Origin: an uncultured Eubacterium sp.
Lineage (GTDB): Bacteria > Bacillota > Clostridia > Oscillospirales > Acutalibacteraceae
DNA: 45,494 nucleotides
Assembly: GCA_910577215.1 (NCBI GenBank)
Contig: CAJTMQ010000005.1
Coordinates: forward strand, 244-45,737
Reading direction: 5' to 3'
A program made the position numbers and the translations under genes. The notes beneath the pieces are model-generated. The model was not told the origin of the DNA. It searched no databases and was given only the letters and a program-made list of their open reading frames with translations. Shown here piece by piece: positions 7,331 through 15,357 of this stretch (the stretch's first letter is position 1; each line of letters opens with the position of its first letter).

Positions 7331-8761
7331 ATGAAAAGAAAAAATATTGTTTTAGCTGGAATAGTTATATTTGTTGCTTTGGTTTTAGTTATATTTATTG
7401 TTATCAATAGTCGTCCGAAAACTTATAATAGTAATACAATAAATGGAGCGAATGTTGAACATATTAGTAATGTTGATGTTGAGATTACAACCCAGATTCA
7501 TAAAACAGAAGTTCCTGATGGATATATCGGAATATATACAGTTGATGATTTTGAATACATTAGAACAAATCCGTCTTATAATTATATCTTAATGAATGAT
7601 TTGGATTTTTCGGATGTTACAGATTGGAAATCTCCTAATATTAAAAGTATGTTTGATGGTAATAATTATTCAATAATGAATTTTATGCAAAATACATCAT
7701 TGTTCAGTGTTTGCTATGGAACAATACAAAATTTGAATATGCAAAACATTGAAATCAGTGGTAAATCCATACTTTGTAGAGAGTTGTCAGCATACTACCA
7801 TGATGATGAGAATCATTTATATCCAGGAACATTGAAAAATTGTAATATTGAAGGAAAAATAAATTATGCAGTAACGGATGCTGAAAGTGACGTAGTCAAT
7901 GTTGGAGGAATCATTTCATATGCAAAAGGTGATCCTTCTAATTCGGAAATAAGCCCAATAATAGACGATTGTATTTTCAATGGTACTATAAGTGTAACAT
8001 ATGCATTCGATAATTATTTCCAGAATAATAGCACCCATTTATTAATAGGCGGTATTGTTGGATTTATTGATGAGGGCACAATTTCTAATTGTATAACTGG
8101 TGGAAAAATAACATATAACGAAACTAACATGGAAAACAACTGGGACAATCTTTTGGCAAATATTGGTGGAATTGCAGGAAGTACTGGATACGGAACAATA
8201 GAAAATACCAAAAATGAAATTAACATTGTATCAAATAGTGAATCTATAAATGCGGCTGGAATTGTTGGACTTGTAGGTAAGCAATTAAAATCAACTGTAA
8301 TTAGCGGATGCTGCAATTTAGGAAACATAACTTTGCAAGAAAAGTATAGTGGATCGGTTATAGATTCGTCTATAAAAGCAGGTGGAATTATTGCGAATTA
8401 TGATTATCCGTATTTGCCTACTATTTACAATTGTTATAATTCGGGAAGCATAACAGCTAATAACGTTGGAGGATTGTCATGTTGTTCAGCAAATTTAAAA
8501 TTCTGTTATAATATTGGTGAAATTAAAGGAACAAATAAAGCGGGAGCTTTGCTTTGTGATAAAAATGAAAATATTGAATATTGTTATTCTCTCAATAATG
8601 GTGTTGATGTTACAAGTGATGGCGGCAAATATCCTTATGTTAAAGTACTTTCGGAAGAAGAAATGAAAAATCAATCTTCGTTTGAATGGTTGAATTTTAA
8701 TGATGTTTGGACTTTTTCAGACGGCGAATATAAGTATCCCACATTAAAAAATTGTCAATAG
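7331..8761 (+). CDS. Membrane-anchored GLUG-repeat (beta-helix-like) surface protein
   Basis: A 476-residue protein with one N-terminal transmembrane/anchor segment (about residues 5-27, KRKNIVLAGIVIFVALVL) and the rest predicted outside the membrane. From about residue 70 on it carries repeated GLUG-like units such as GGIVGFIDEGTISNCITGG, GGIAGSTGYGTIENT, AAGIVGLVGKQ, AGGIIANYDYPYLPTIYNC and VGGLSCCSANLKFCYNIG, each with a Gly-Gly-Ile/Leu turn and an N-C-x-N strand end. Such repeats are known from clostridial surface proteins and likely fold as a right-handed beta solenoid. No sorting signal, catalytic motif or C-terminal anchor is visible. Codon use is much more AT-rich than in the flanking core genes. 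The start has GGAGAAAGAAG in front. Function unknown; adhesion is a guess. Confidence 0.8.
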   Translation: MKRKNIVLAGIVIFVALVLVIFIVINSRPKTYNSNTINGANVEHISNVDVEITTQIHKTEVPDGYIGIYTVDDFEYIRTNPSYNYILMNDLDFSDVTDWKSPNIKSMFDGNNYSIMNFMQNTSLFSVCYGTIQNLNMQNIEISGKSILCRELSAYYHDDENHLYPGTLKNCNIEGKINYAVTDAESDVVNVGGIISYAKGDPSNSEISPIIDDCIFNGTISVTYAFDNYFQNNSTHLLIGGIVGFIDEGTISNCITGGKITYNETNMENNWDNLLANIGGIAGSTGYGTIENTKNEINIVSNSESINAAGIVGLVGKQLKSTVISGCCNLGNITLQEKYSGSVIDSSIKAGGIIANYDYPYLPTIYNCYNSGSITANNVGGLSCCSANLKFCYNIGEIKGTNKAGALLCDKNENIEYCYSLNNGVDVTSDGGKYPYVKVLSEEEMKNQSSFEWLNFNDVWTFSDGEYKYPTLKNCQ

Positions 8762-8770
8762 TATATAACT

Positions 8771-8800
8771 AAAAGAATCCCTCTGTGAGGGATTCTTTTT
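8771..8800 (+). terminator. Terminator of the GLUG-repeat gene
   Basis: Long stem AAAAGAATCCCTC with its complement GAGGGATTC plus TTTTT, loop TGT. Confidence 0.9.
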
Positions 8801-8813
8801 ACATTTAAAACCA

Positions 8814-8834
8814 TTTTGGCGAATATGCCCAAAA
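8814..8834 (+). promoter_or_regulatory. Inverted repeat TTTTGG-N9-CCAAAA upstream of the SCP2/transketolase promoter
   Basis: A perfect 6-bp inverted repeat spaced by 9 nt, centred about 42 nt before the -35 box. The location fits an activator site or a distal operator. No regulator gene lies in the operon. Confidence 0.35.
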
Positions 8835-8863
8835 ACAATTTTTATTTTTGTTGCCAATATTGA

Positions 8864-8892
8864 TTGCGATAAATTTCATACTATGTTATAAT
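8864..8892 (+). promoter_or_regulatory. Promoter of the SCP2/aminotransferase/transketolase operon
   Basis: TTGCGA at 8864-8869, 17-nt spacer, TATAAT at 8887-8892 with an upstream TGT (extended -10). It sits 47 nt before the first start codon and after the terminator of the preceding gene, so the operon has its own promoter. Confidence 0.7.
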
Positions 8893-8938
8893 TTTATCAA
8901 ATATAAAATTTTTATAAACTGCACAAGGAGGAATTAAT

Positions 8939-9703
8939 TTGAAAGAAGCAAAAGCAATGGCATATGTGAATATGTATGGCGTACTTGCAACTCTTGAAAA
9001 CCTTTGTGAAATAGATGATGAGGCGAAAGCAGTATTAAGCACCCTTAAAAAGCCTGTTTCACTTTGCTTTGATGTTGCAGGCGGTCCTTGCTGCACATTT
9101 AATTTTACGAAAGACGGATGTAAAATGACAGAAGGTACTGTTGGTTGTACCTGCAAAATGAATTTTGCATCACCCGAAAAGTTCAATGCTCTTATTGACA
9201 ACAGCAAGCCGGGTGTTCCTGTAAAGGGAATAGCTCAGGTACTGTCCTTCCTTTTAGGTCCGTTCACGAAGCTTACAGACAGGCTCACAAAGCTTTTAAT
9301 GCCGAATGAAGAGGATTTGAAGGACAGAGCATTCTTTGAGGAATCCACTGTTTTAACATTTTACACAATTGCAGGTGCAATTTCTGCTCTTGCAAATTCA
9401 GATTCTATATCTATGTTTACGGCACAGAGCACGGTAGACGGCTCCGTTTTAATGGGTATTAAGGATACCTGCTATGCAACAATCACCGTAAGAAATCATG
9501 AGTTCAAAACAATTAAGGAAAAAACAGCCGCTCCAAGAGCAATTATGGAATTTGCCGATATTGATTTGGCATATGGATTGTTTACAGGCACCGTGTCAAC
9601 GATTGCCGAGCTTTGCAAGGGCAATATACATATGGCAGGCATGATTTCCATGGTAGATAATCTGAACCGTATATTAGACAGAGTTGCCGCTTATCTTGGT
9701 TAA
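8939..9703 (+). CDS. Tandem SCP2-like (sterol carrier protein 2 fold) protein A
   Basis: A 254-residue protein without signal peptide. I read two SCP2-like halves: residues about 8-118, with strands around SLCFDVAGGPCCTF and the phrase CKMNFASPEKFNALID, and about 145-252, ending GNIHMAGMISMVDNLNRILDRV, close to the usual C-terminal SCP2 pattern (G-x-I-x2-x-G followed by an amphipathic helix). SCP2 domains hold lipids or other hydrophobic acyl compounds. Seven cysteines fall in residues 23-72 (23, 43, 51, 52, 61, 70, 72), unusual for a cytosolic carrier. The start is TTG at 8939, chosen because AAGGAGG lies 7 nt before it; the ATG at 8957 would be too far away. It is first in the operon. The SCP2 assignment is from pattern only. 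Confidence 0.65.
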   Translation: MKEAKAMAYVNMYGVLATLENLCEIDDEAKAVLSTLKKPVSLCFDVAGGPCCTFNFTKDGCKMTEGTVGCTCKMNFASPEKFNALIDNSKPGVPVKGIAQVLSFLLGPFTKLTDRLTKLLMPNEEDLKDRAFFEESTVLTFYTIAGAISALANSDSISMFTAQSTVDGSVLMGIKDTCYATITVRNHEFKTIKEKTAAPRAIMEFADIDLAYGLFTGTVSTIAELCKGNIHMAGMISMVDNLNRILDRVAAYLG

Positions 9704-9720
9704 TGTTGGAGGATGATAAT

Positions 9721-11001
9721 ATGAGTAAATTTCCTGAATATAAACACGAAAAAAGCCAGGAATGGTTTAACAGAGCACTTGATGCCATTCCGTCAGGTGT
9801 ATATGGTCATTTAGGTCCGAGTGAGGGCTTGTTTCTCCCCATCACCAAATGGCCTTTAATGTCACAGAAAGCTAAGGGTACATATTTCTGGGATGTAGAC
9901 GGTAATAAATATCTTGATTTAATGTGTGCTTACGGTCCCAACGTTCTCGGCTACTGCGATGATGATGTTGATGCTGCTGCTATGGAGCAGCTCCGAATCG
10001 GAAACTGCACAACCTCACCATCATATAAAATGGTAGAATGTGCAGAAATGCTTAAGGATACCGTTGCAAGTGCGGATTGGGCATTCTTTATGAAAAACGG
10101 CTCTGATGCAACAACCTTCTCCGTTATGTGTGCAAGAGCACATACGGGCAAGAAGAAAATGCTGTTTCTCAAGGGCTACTATCACGGTGATTTCCAGTGG
10201 GCGCAGAAGATGGACTATCCGGGTATTCTTCCTGAGGATGTTATGCATAATGTTGTAGTTCCGTGGTTTGATATTGAAGCACTTAAGAAGGCTTATGATG
10301 AATGCGGCGGAGATGTTGCAGGTCTTATTGCACAGCCTTATGACCACGGCAACTTTAAGGATAATGAGTGCGCTACAAAGGATTATTGGCAGCAGGTTCG
10401 CAAATTCTGTGACGAACGCGGAATAGTTCTTATTTTTGATGATGTACGTACAGGCTTCCGCCTTGATATTGCAGGTTCGGATCATTATTACGGAATCAAG
10501 GCAGACCTGATCTGCTTCTGTAAAGCTCTTGCAAACGGATACAATATGTCTGCCGTTTGCGGCGGTGAGCATATGAAGGCAACTGCATCATCTGTTACAT
10601 ATACAGGCTCTTACTGGATGAGTGCTGAGCCGTTTGCGGCTTGTCTTGCATGTATTCCGAAAATGAAAAAACTTGATATTCCTAACCTCTTCCGTAAGGT
10701 CGGAACAAAGCTTACACAGGGCTTTGTTGATGCAGGTAAGGAGCACGGCTTTAATCTTGTTGTTTCGGGTGAACCCGCACTGTTTTATTTAAGAATAGCG
10801 AATGATGACAGCTTAATGCTTCATCAGGAATGGATTGCGGAATGTGTTTCAAGAGGTCTTTTCCTTGCATCGCACCACAATCACTTTATTAATGCTGCAA
10901 TCACAGACGAGGATGTGAAGCTTGCGATTGATATTGCTGAGGATGCTTTCAGCGTTGTTCAGGCGAACCATCCGGAGCTTGATTTATCACCAATCAAATA
11001 A
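9721..11001 (+). CDS. Class III aminotransferase (glutamate-1-semialdehyde aminotransferase-like)
   Basis: PLP enzyme of fold type I, subgroup III, 426 residues. Visible motifs: FMKNGSDATTFSVMCARAHTG (cofactor phosphate), YYHGDFQW, IFDDVRTGFR with Asp240 for the PLP nitrogen, and the Schiff-base lysine Lys268 in CFCKALANGY. Class III enzymes move an amino group between a primary amine or omega-amino acid and an aldehyde or ketone; GSA-type members shift it within one molecule. The motif DDVRTG replaces the more common DEVxTG. I placed the start at 9721, with GGAGG 8 nt upstream; the ATG at 9703 overlaps the previous stop and lacks a ribosome site. No haem genes surround it, so a role in haem synthesis is unlikely; context links it to the two transketolase halves that follow. 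Confidence 0.88.
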   Translation: MSKFPEYKHEKSQEWFNRALDAIPSGVYGHLGPSEGLFLPITKWPLMSQKAKGTYFWDVDGNKYLDLMCAYGPNVLGYCDDDVDAAAMEQLRIGNCTTSPSYKMVECAEMLKDTVASADWAFFMKNGSDATTFSVMCARAHTGKKKMLFLKGYYHGDFQWAQKMDYPGILPEDVMHNVVVPWFDIEALKKAYDECGGDVAGLIAQPYDHGNFKDNECATKDYWQQVRKFCDERGIVLIFDDVRTGFRLDIAGSDHYYGIKADLICFCKALANGYNMSAVCGGEHMKATASSVTYTGSYWMSAEPFAACLACIPKMKKLDIPNLFRKVGTKLTQGFVDAGKEHGFNLVVSGEPALFYLRIANDDSLMLHQEWIAECVSRGLFLASHHNHFINAAITDEDVKLAIDIAEDAFSVVQANHPELDLSPIK

Positions 11002-11019
11002 TTTTTAGGAGGAAATCTT

Positions 11020-11913
11020 ATGCCAGCAAATTTTAAGCCGTTTGATAAGGAAGAATGGCTTCGTCTTGAAAAAAAGGCAGATGAATTAAGGCGCCTTACC
11101 GTTAAAACAGCAGTTTGGGGCGGTTCGGGTCACATCGGCGGTGCAATGAGTGCCATGGATGCCATGACAATTCTTTACCACCGTTTTATGAAATTGGATG
11201 TTAATAATCCCGATATGGAGGACAGAGATCGTTTTGTTCTTTCAAAGGGTCATTCGGCAGTAGGATATGCTCCCGTAATTGTTGATTACGGCTTTATGCC
11301 TGAGGAAGAGCTCCATATCTTTAATCTTACAGGTGCAAAAATCGGTATGCATCTTGACTGCAATAAGGTTAAGGGTGTTGACTGCTCAACGGGTTCACTC
11401 GGTCACGGAATTTCTCTTGCAGTTGGCTTTGCTCTTGCAGGCAGAGTAAACGGCATAGACTATATGAATTATGTTATTACAGGTGACGGCGAGCTTAACG
11501 AGGGCTCCAACTGGGAGGCTGCTATGAGTGCCGCTCAGTTCAAGCTTTCAAATGTTGTTGTTCTTTGTGACATCAATAAATGTATGATTGACGGCAGGGT
11601 TGACGATGAAATGAAGGTTGAACCTGTTGATAAAAAGTTTGAAGCATTCGGCTTCAACGTTATCCGTGTTAACGGTCACAATATGAAGGAACTCAATGAT
11701 GCAATTGAGGCTGCAATCAAAAATCATCAGGACGGCGGAGATAAGCCTACTGCTATTGTTATGGATACAATCAAGGGTGCAGGTGTTGACTTTATGGAGG
11801 ATAATTACCTCTGGCATTACGGCTCACTTGACGAAGCAATGGTAGAAAAAGCAACCGCATCACTTGATCATTATTATAAGGCTCGTTGCGAGCGTGCAGA
11901 AAAGGAGGCATAA
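11020..11913 (+). CDS. Transketolase, N-terminal (thiamine-diphosphate-binding) half
   Basis: First half of a split transketolase-type enzyme, 297 residues. It binds the diphosphate end of thiamine diphosphate: the motif runs from GDG at residues 155-157 to Asn186, and family histidines are present at SGHIGG (His38), KGHS (His78) and SLGHG (His129). Such two-gene transketolases transfer two-carbon ketol units between sugars or join them to aldehydes; some have been recruited into natural-product pathways. AGGAGG precedes the ATG. The C-terminal half is the next gene, 4 nt away. A plain pentose-phosphate role is possible, but its place between an aminotransferase and SCP2-like genes suggests a special substrate. 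Confidence 0.92.
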   Translation: MPANFKPFDKEEWLRLEKKADELRRLTVKTAVWGGSGHIGGAMSAMDAMTILYHRFMKLDVNNPDMEDRDRFVLSKGHSAVGYAPVIVDYGFMPEEELHIFNLTGAKIGMHLDCNKVKGVDCSTGSLGHGISLAVGFALAGRVNGIDYMNYVITGDGELNEGSNWEAAMSAAQFKLSNVVVLCDINKCMIDGRVDDEMKVEPVDKKFEAFGFNVIRVNGHNMKELNDAIEAAIKNHQDGGDKPTAIVMDTIKGAGVDFMEDNYLWHYGSLDEAMVEKATASLDHYYKARCERAEKEA

Positions 11914-11917
11914 GAAT

Positions 11918-12928
11918 ATGGGCGGAATGACATATACTATGACAGATACAACCAAACTCTCAACAGCTGAGTGTTATGGTATTGCACTTTGCGAGCTTGG
12001 TGAAGAGCACAAGGATGTTGTTGCTCTTACTGCGGATCTTGCAAAATCAACCAAAATCGGTATGTTCGGCGAGCAGTTCCCTGAGCGTTTCTTCAACGTT
12101 GGTATTGCGGAGCAGAATCTTTTCGGTGTTGCGGCAGGTATGGCTAAAAACGGTCTTGTGCCTTTTGCTTCAACATTTGCTATTTTTACAGCAGCCCGTT
12201 CTTTAGACCAGATTCACACGGACATCTGCTATCAGAATGTTCCTGTTAAAATTATTGCAACACACGCAGGCACCTCCTTCGGTCAGGCAGGCTCAACGCA
12301 CCATTCGCTTATTGATATGGCTTGTATGAGAAGTTTGCCGAATATGACCGTAATCTGCCCCTGTGACGGTGCGGAAACATATCATGCAGTTAAGGCTGCA
12401 TATGACATTGAAGGTCCTGTTTACATTCGTATTAACCGCGGCTTTGATCAGGTTATTTATAAGAATGTTGAGGACTGCAAATTTGAATGGAATAAATCCA
12501 CCCTTATGAATGACGGTACGGATATTACCGTTATTGCCTGCGGCTCCTGTGTGTTTGAAGCAATGCAGGCTGCACGTATAGCTGAGGCAGATGCAGGTCT
12601 TAAGGTTAGAGTTATTAATATGCATACAATCAAGCCTGTTGATGAAGAGGCAATTATGAGTGCAATTATGGATACACGCCGTATCATAACTGCAGAGGAT
12701 CACGAGGTTATGGGCGGTCTTGGCTCTGCCGTTGCAGAGGTTGTTGCAAAGTCAGGCAAGGCTTGCGCATTTAAAATGCTCGGCCATCAGAATGCATTTT
12801 CAACAATCGGTCTGCAGGAGGATTTGCTTGCTATGGCTAAAATTGATGCAAACGGTATTGCCGAAGCAATTCAGGAAATGATGCATGCCGATTTTGAAGC
12901 AGATGATGCTTGGGATGACGAATTCTAA
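11918..12928 (+). CDS. Transketolase, C-terminal (pyrimidine-binding and C) half
   Basis: Second half of the split transketolase, 336 residues. It has the pyrimidine domain with the cofactor-activating glutamate Glu65 in VGIAEQNLFG, the FASTFAIF strand, HAGTSFGQAGSTHHSL and PVYIRINRG, followed by the C-terminal domain starting near GTDITVIACGS. The start is ATG at 11918, with AAAGGAGG 9 nt upstream; longer readings from 11864 lie inside the previous gene and lack family sequence. The active site forms at the interface with the N-terminal half. The C-terminus is acidic (EADDAWDDEF). Confidence 0.92.
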   Translation: MGGMTYTMTDTTKLSTAECYGIALCELGEEHKDVVALTADLAKSTKIGMFGEQFPERFFNVGIAEQNLFGVAAGMAKNGLVPFASTFAIFTAARSLDQIHTDICYQNVPVKIIATHAGTSFGQAGSTHHSLIDMACMRSLPNMTVICPCDGAETYHAVKAAYDIEGPVYIRINRGFDQVIYKNVEDCKFEWNKSTLMNDGTDITVIACGSCVFEAMQAARIAEADAGLKVRVINMHTIKPVDEEAIMSAIMDTRRIITAEDHEVMGGLGSAVAEVVAKSGKACAFKMLGHQNAFSTIGLQEDLLAMAKIDANGIAEAIQEMMHADFEADDAWDDEF

Positions 12929-12973
12929 ATTTTCAGTTTCAGTATTATTTGTTTATGAAAGGAATGTGTTATT

Positions 12974-13771
12974 ATGTCTTCTGATGAAGCTCGTTACACC
13001 AATAAGGTGTTTATGGCAGGCGCTCTGCCGCTTATGAAAACTATTGCAACCGATGTTCCTGAGCTTGCTAAGAAATTTGCGGGTGTTCATGCTGTTTATC
13101 AGGTTTCCGCAAAGGTAAATGCACAGGATAAGGAGGCCGTTCACTTTATTGTTGAGGACGGTGAATGGTCCTGCAAGCTTGGTGAATACTTCGGTCAGCA
13201 GAAAATTGATGCAGAGCTTGAATTTTCATCAATTGAAAAGATGAACGCTTTTATGAAGGGCGATATGTCTAAGCTTCCGAAAATGAAAATTAAGTCTTTA
13301 TCTAAATTTGTTAAGTTTATGGCTGTGCTCCTTAAAATGAGCAGCCTTCTCGGCATTAAAGAACCTCCTGAAAATGATGAGGAAACTTCGGTGCTTCTTT
13401 GTAAGCTTTATTTCTATCTTCTTTCAAGCGGTATCAGCCAGCTTAACAAATTAGGTCATCCTGCTATTCATGAATGGACTCTTAAATCGCCCGACCGCTG
13501 TTATCAGTGGGAGGTTGTGGGTCATCCCGAATGCACAGCGTATATCCGCATTAAAGCAGGAAAATCACGTGCAGGCAGGGGAGAATACAAAAGAGCAAAG
13601 CCGTTTTTCTGTATGAAATTTGATACACCTACGTCGGCTCTTAAAATTCTTCTCGGTACAGGCGATATGTTCCAGATGACTGCTGATAAGCAGCTTATGA
13701 TGGAGGGTGGTCCTGAGTTTGGTGTTCAGATTGGTGACTATATGATGGTTGTAGGCGATCTTGCAAAATAA
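12974..13771 (+). CDS. Tandem SCP2-like protein B
   Basis: A 265-residue cytosolic protein closing the operon. Like the first gene it seems built of two SCP2-like halves: about residues 40-130 (HFIVEDGEWSCKLGEYFG, then IDAELEFSSIEKMNAFMKGD) and about 165-262 (HEWTLKSPDRCYQWEV through TPTSALKILLGTGDMFQMTADKQL and IGDYMMVVGDL). The phrases in which a helix is followed by G-D and a last beta/helix unit fit SCP2 folds. It is only remotely like protein A. It has AAAGGAA about 10 nt before its ATG. Possible roles are binding a hydrophobic substrate or product, or forming a heteromer with protein A; neither can be shown here. Confidence 0.6.
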   Translation: MSSDEARYTNKVFMAGALPLMKTIATDVPELAKKFAGVHAVYQVSAKVNAQDKEAVHFIVEDGEWSCKLGEYFGQQKIDAELEFSSIEKMNAFMKGDMSKLPKMKIKSLSKFVKFMAVLLKMSSLLGIKEPPENDEETSVLLCKLYFYLLSSGISQLNKLGHPAIHEWTLKSPDRCYQWEVVGHPECTAYIRIKAGKSRAGRGEYKRAKPFFCMKFDTPTSALKILLGTGDMFQMTADKQLMMEGGPEFGVQIGDYMMVVGDLAK

Positions 13772-13827
13772 AAATAAGAGCCTGACTTACCATAGGCAAG
13801 TCAGAATCCCGATAACCGATAAAATTA

Positions 13828-13858
13828 ACACCGTTGTTTTTAAAACAACGGTGTTTTT
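13828..13858 (+). terminator. Terminator of the SCP2/transketolase operon
   Basis: 13-bp perfect stem ACACCGTTGTTTT with AAAACAACGGTGT, then TTTT. Confidence 0.92.
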
Positions 13859-13861
13859 ATG

Positions 13862-13889
13862 TTGATTTTATTCTAATAATTGGTATAAT
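13862..13889 (+). promoter_or_regulatory. Promoter of pyk-mltG-thyA-folA
   Basis: TTGATT at 13862-13867, 16-nt spacer, TATAAT at 13884-13889 preceded by TGG (extended -10). It begins 4 nt after the previous terminator and lies 32 nt before the pyk start. Confidence 0.7.
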
Positions 13890-13920
13890 AACATTGTCTG
13901 ACAAACTATGAGGTGAAAAA

Positions 13921-15354
13921 ATGGATAAATACAAAAGAAAAACTAAAATAATTTGCACAGTCGGTCCGGCATCCTGTGAAAAGGATGTGCTTGAAGAGCT
14001 TATGCTTTCAGGAATGAATGTTGCACGTTTTAATTTCTCTCACGGAGAATTTGAAACCTTCAGCAGGTGGTATAACAATGTAGTTGAGGTTCGTGAGAAA
14101 CTCGGTCTTCCCGTTGCAACTCTGCTTGATACAAGAGGACCTGAAATTCGTCTTGGAAAATTTGCGGATTCCAACGGCGTAACAGTCAAAAAAGGAGATA
14201 CCTATATTCTTACGGCTGATGATGTTGAGGGCAATTCGCAAAGATGCTCAATTTCTTACAAAAGACTGCCGCAGGAAATTAAGAAGGATACAAGAATTCT
14301 TATTAATGACGGTCTTGTTTCTATGACGGTAACTTCAATTCAGGATAAAGATATTGTTTGTGTGGTTGATGACGGCGGCGTGCTTTCTAATCACAAGGGT
14401 GTTAATGTGCCCAATGTCTCACTTGCTATGCCGTATCTTTCCGAAAAAGATATGCAGGATTTGAAATTCGGTGCGGAAATGGGCTATGATTTTATAGCTG
14501 CTTCATTCTGCAGAACAGGTGCAGATATTGCTTATCTTCGTGATTTCTGCCATGCTCTCGGCTGGAATGATGTAAAAATTATTGCCAAGATTGAGAATCA
14601 CGAGGGTGTAGATAATATAGACGGCATTATTAAAGAGGCAGACGGAATAATGGTTGCCCGCGGTGATATGGGTGTTGAAATTCCGTTTGAAAAAATACCG
14701 TCACTTCAGAAAATGATTATTCATAAAGCATTTGAGGCGGGAAAAATTGTTGTTACGGCAACGCAGATGCTTGAATCGATGATAAATAATCCTCGTCCTA
14801 CAAGGGCGGAAATTACAGATGTAGCAAATGCAATTTATGACGGTACTTCAGCCATTATGCTTTCGGGTGAAACCGCTATGGGTGCACATCCTGTTGAGGC
14901 AGTTAAAACAATGGCATCAATTGCCGAAACAACGGAGCAGGATATAGATTATATTGATGCATTTGAAAAGGATGTGCCAAGGCATGGGAAAAGAGATATT
15001 ACCTCTGCTATTTCACATGCAACGGTTACAACGGCTCACGATTTGAATGCTAAAGCAATTATTACGGTTACGAAAAGCGGTACAACCGCTAGGCAGATTT
15101 CAAAATACAGGCCAACCTGCCCGATTATTTCCGCAACAACAAGTGATAAGGTACGCAGGCAGAATAATCTTTCATGGGGTGTTATTCCCGTTATGTGTGA
15201 TGAAAAATCAAATACAGATGAGCTTTTTGAACACGCTGTTGAGGTTGCACTTGAGACGGGTATAATCAAAAAAGGGGATATAGTTGTCATTACGGCGGGT
15301 ATTCCGCTCGGTCAGAGCGGCACAACAAATATGCTGAAAGCACACGAGGTTTAA
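13921..15354 (+). CDS. pyk: Pyruvate kinase
   Basis: Glycolytic enzyme making pyruvate and ATP from phosphoenolpyruvate and ADP. The 477-residue length is that of the form without the extra C-terminal PEP-utiliser domain. Signatures in order: TKIICTVGPAS, NVARFNFSHG, DTRGPEIRLG, GGVLSNHKGVNVP, the catalytic stretch IIAKIENHEGVDNIDGI, MVARGDMGVEIPFEKIPSLQK, and TATQMLESMINNPRPTRAEITDVANAIYDG read in overlapping blocks, then SGETAMGAHP. The C-terminal allosteric domain is complete. GAGGTG precedes the ATG, and mltG follows 3 nt after the stop. Confidence 0.98.
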   Translation: MDKYKRKTKIICTVGPASCEKDVLEELMLSGMNVARFNFSHGEFETFSRWYNNVVEVREKLGLPVATLLDTRGPEIRLGKFADSNGVTVKKGDTYILTADDVEGNSQRCSISYKRLPQEIKKDTRILINDGLVSMTVTSIQDKDIVCVVDDGGVLSNHKGVNVPNVSLAMPYLSEKDMQDLKFGAEMGYDFIAASFCRTGADIAYLRDFCHALGWNDVKIIAKIENHEGVDNIDGIIKEADGIMVARGDMGVEIPFEKIPSLQKMIIHKAFEAGKIVVTATQMLESMINNPRPTRAEITDVANAIYDGTSAIMLSGETAMGAHPVEAVKTMASIAETTEQDIDYIDAFEKDVPRHGKRDITSAISHATVTTAHDLNAKAIITVTKSGTTARQISKYRPTCPIISATTSDKVRRQNNLSWGVIPVMCDEKSNTDELFEHAVEVALETGIIKKGDIVVITAGIPLGQSGTTNMLKAHEV

Positions 15355-15357
15355 GTT

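Noticed and set aside
10021..10572. 183-residue minus-strand ORF within the aminotransferase gene
   Set aside because: It is antisense to a clear class III aminotransferase and Cys/Ile-rich, as shadow frames here commonly are.
11864..11917. Longer start for the transketolase C-half
   Set aside because: These codons lie in the end of the N-half gene; a strong AAAGGAGG site points to the ATG at 11918.
13790..13807. Hairpin CTGACTT/AAGTCAG just before the SCP2 operon terminator
   Set aside because: It has no T-tract and lies next to a complete terminator; it may be chance or a minor RNA-stabilising stem.
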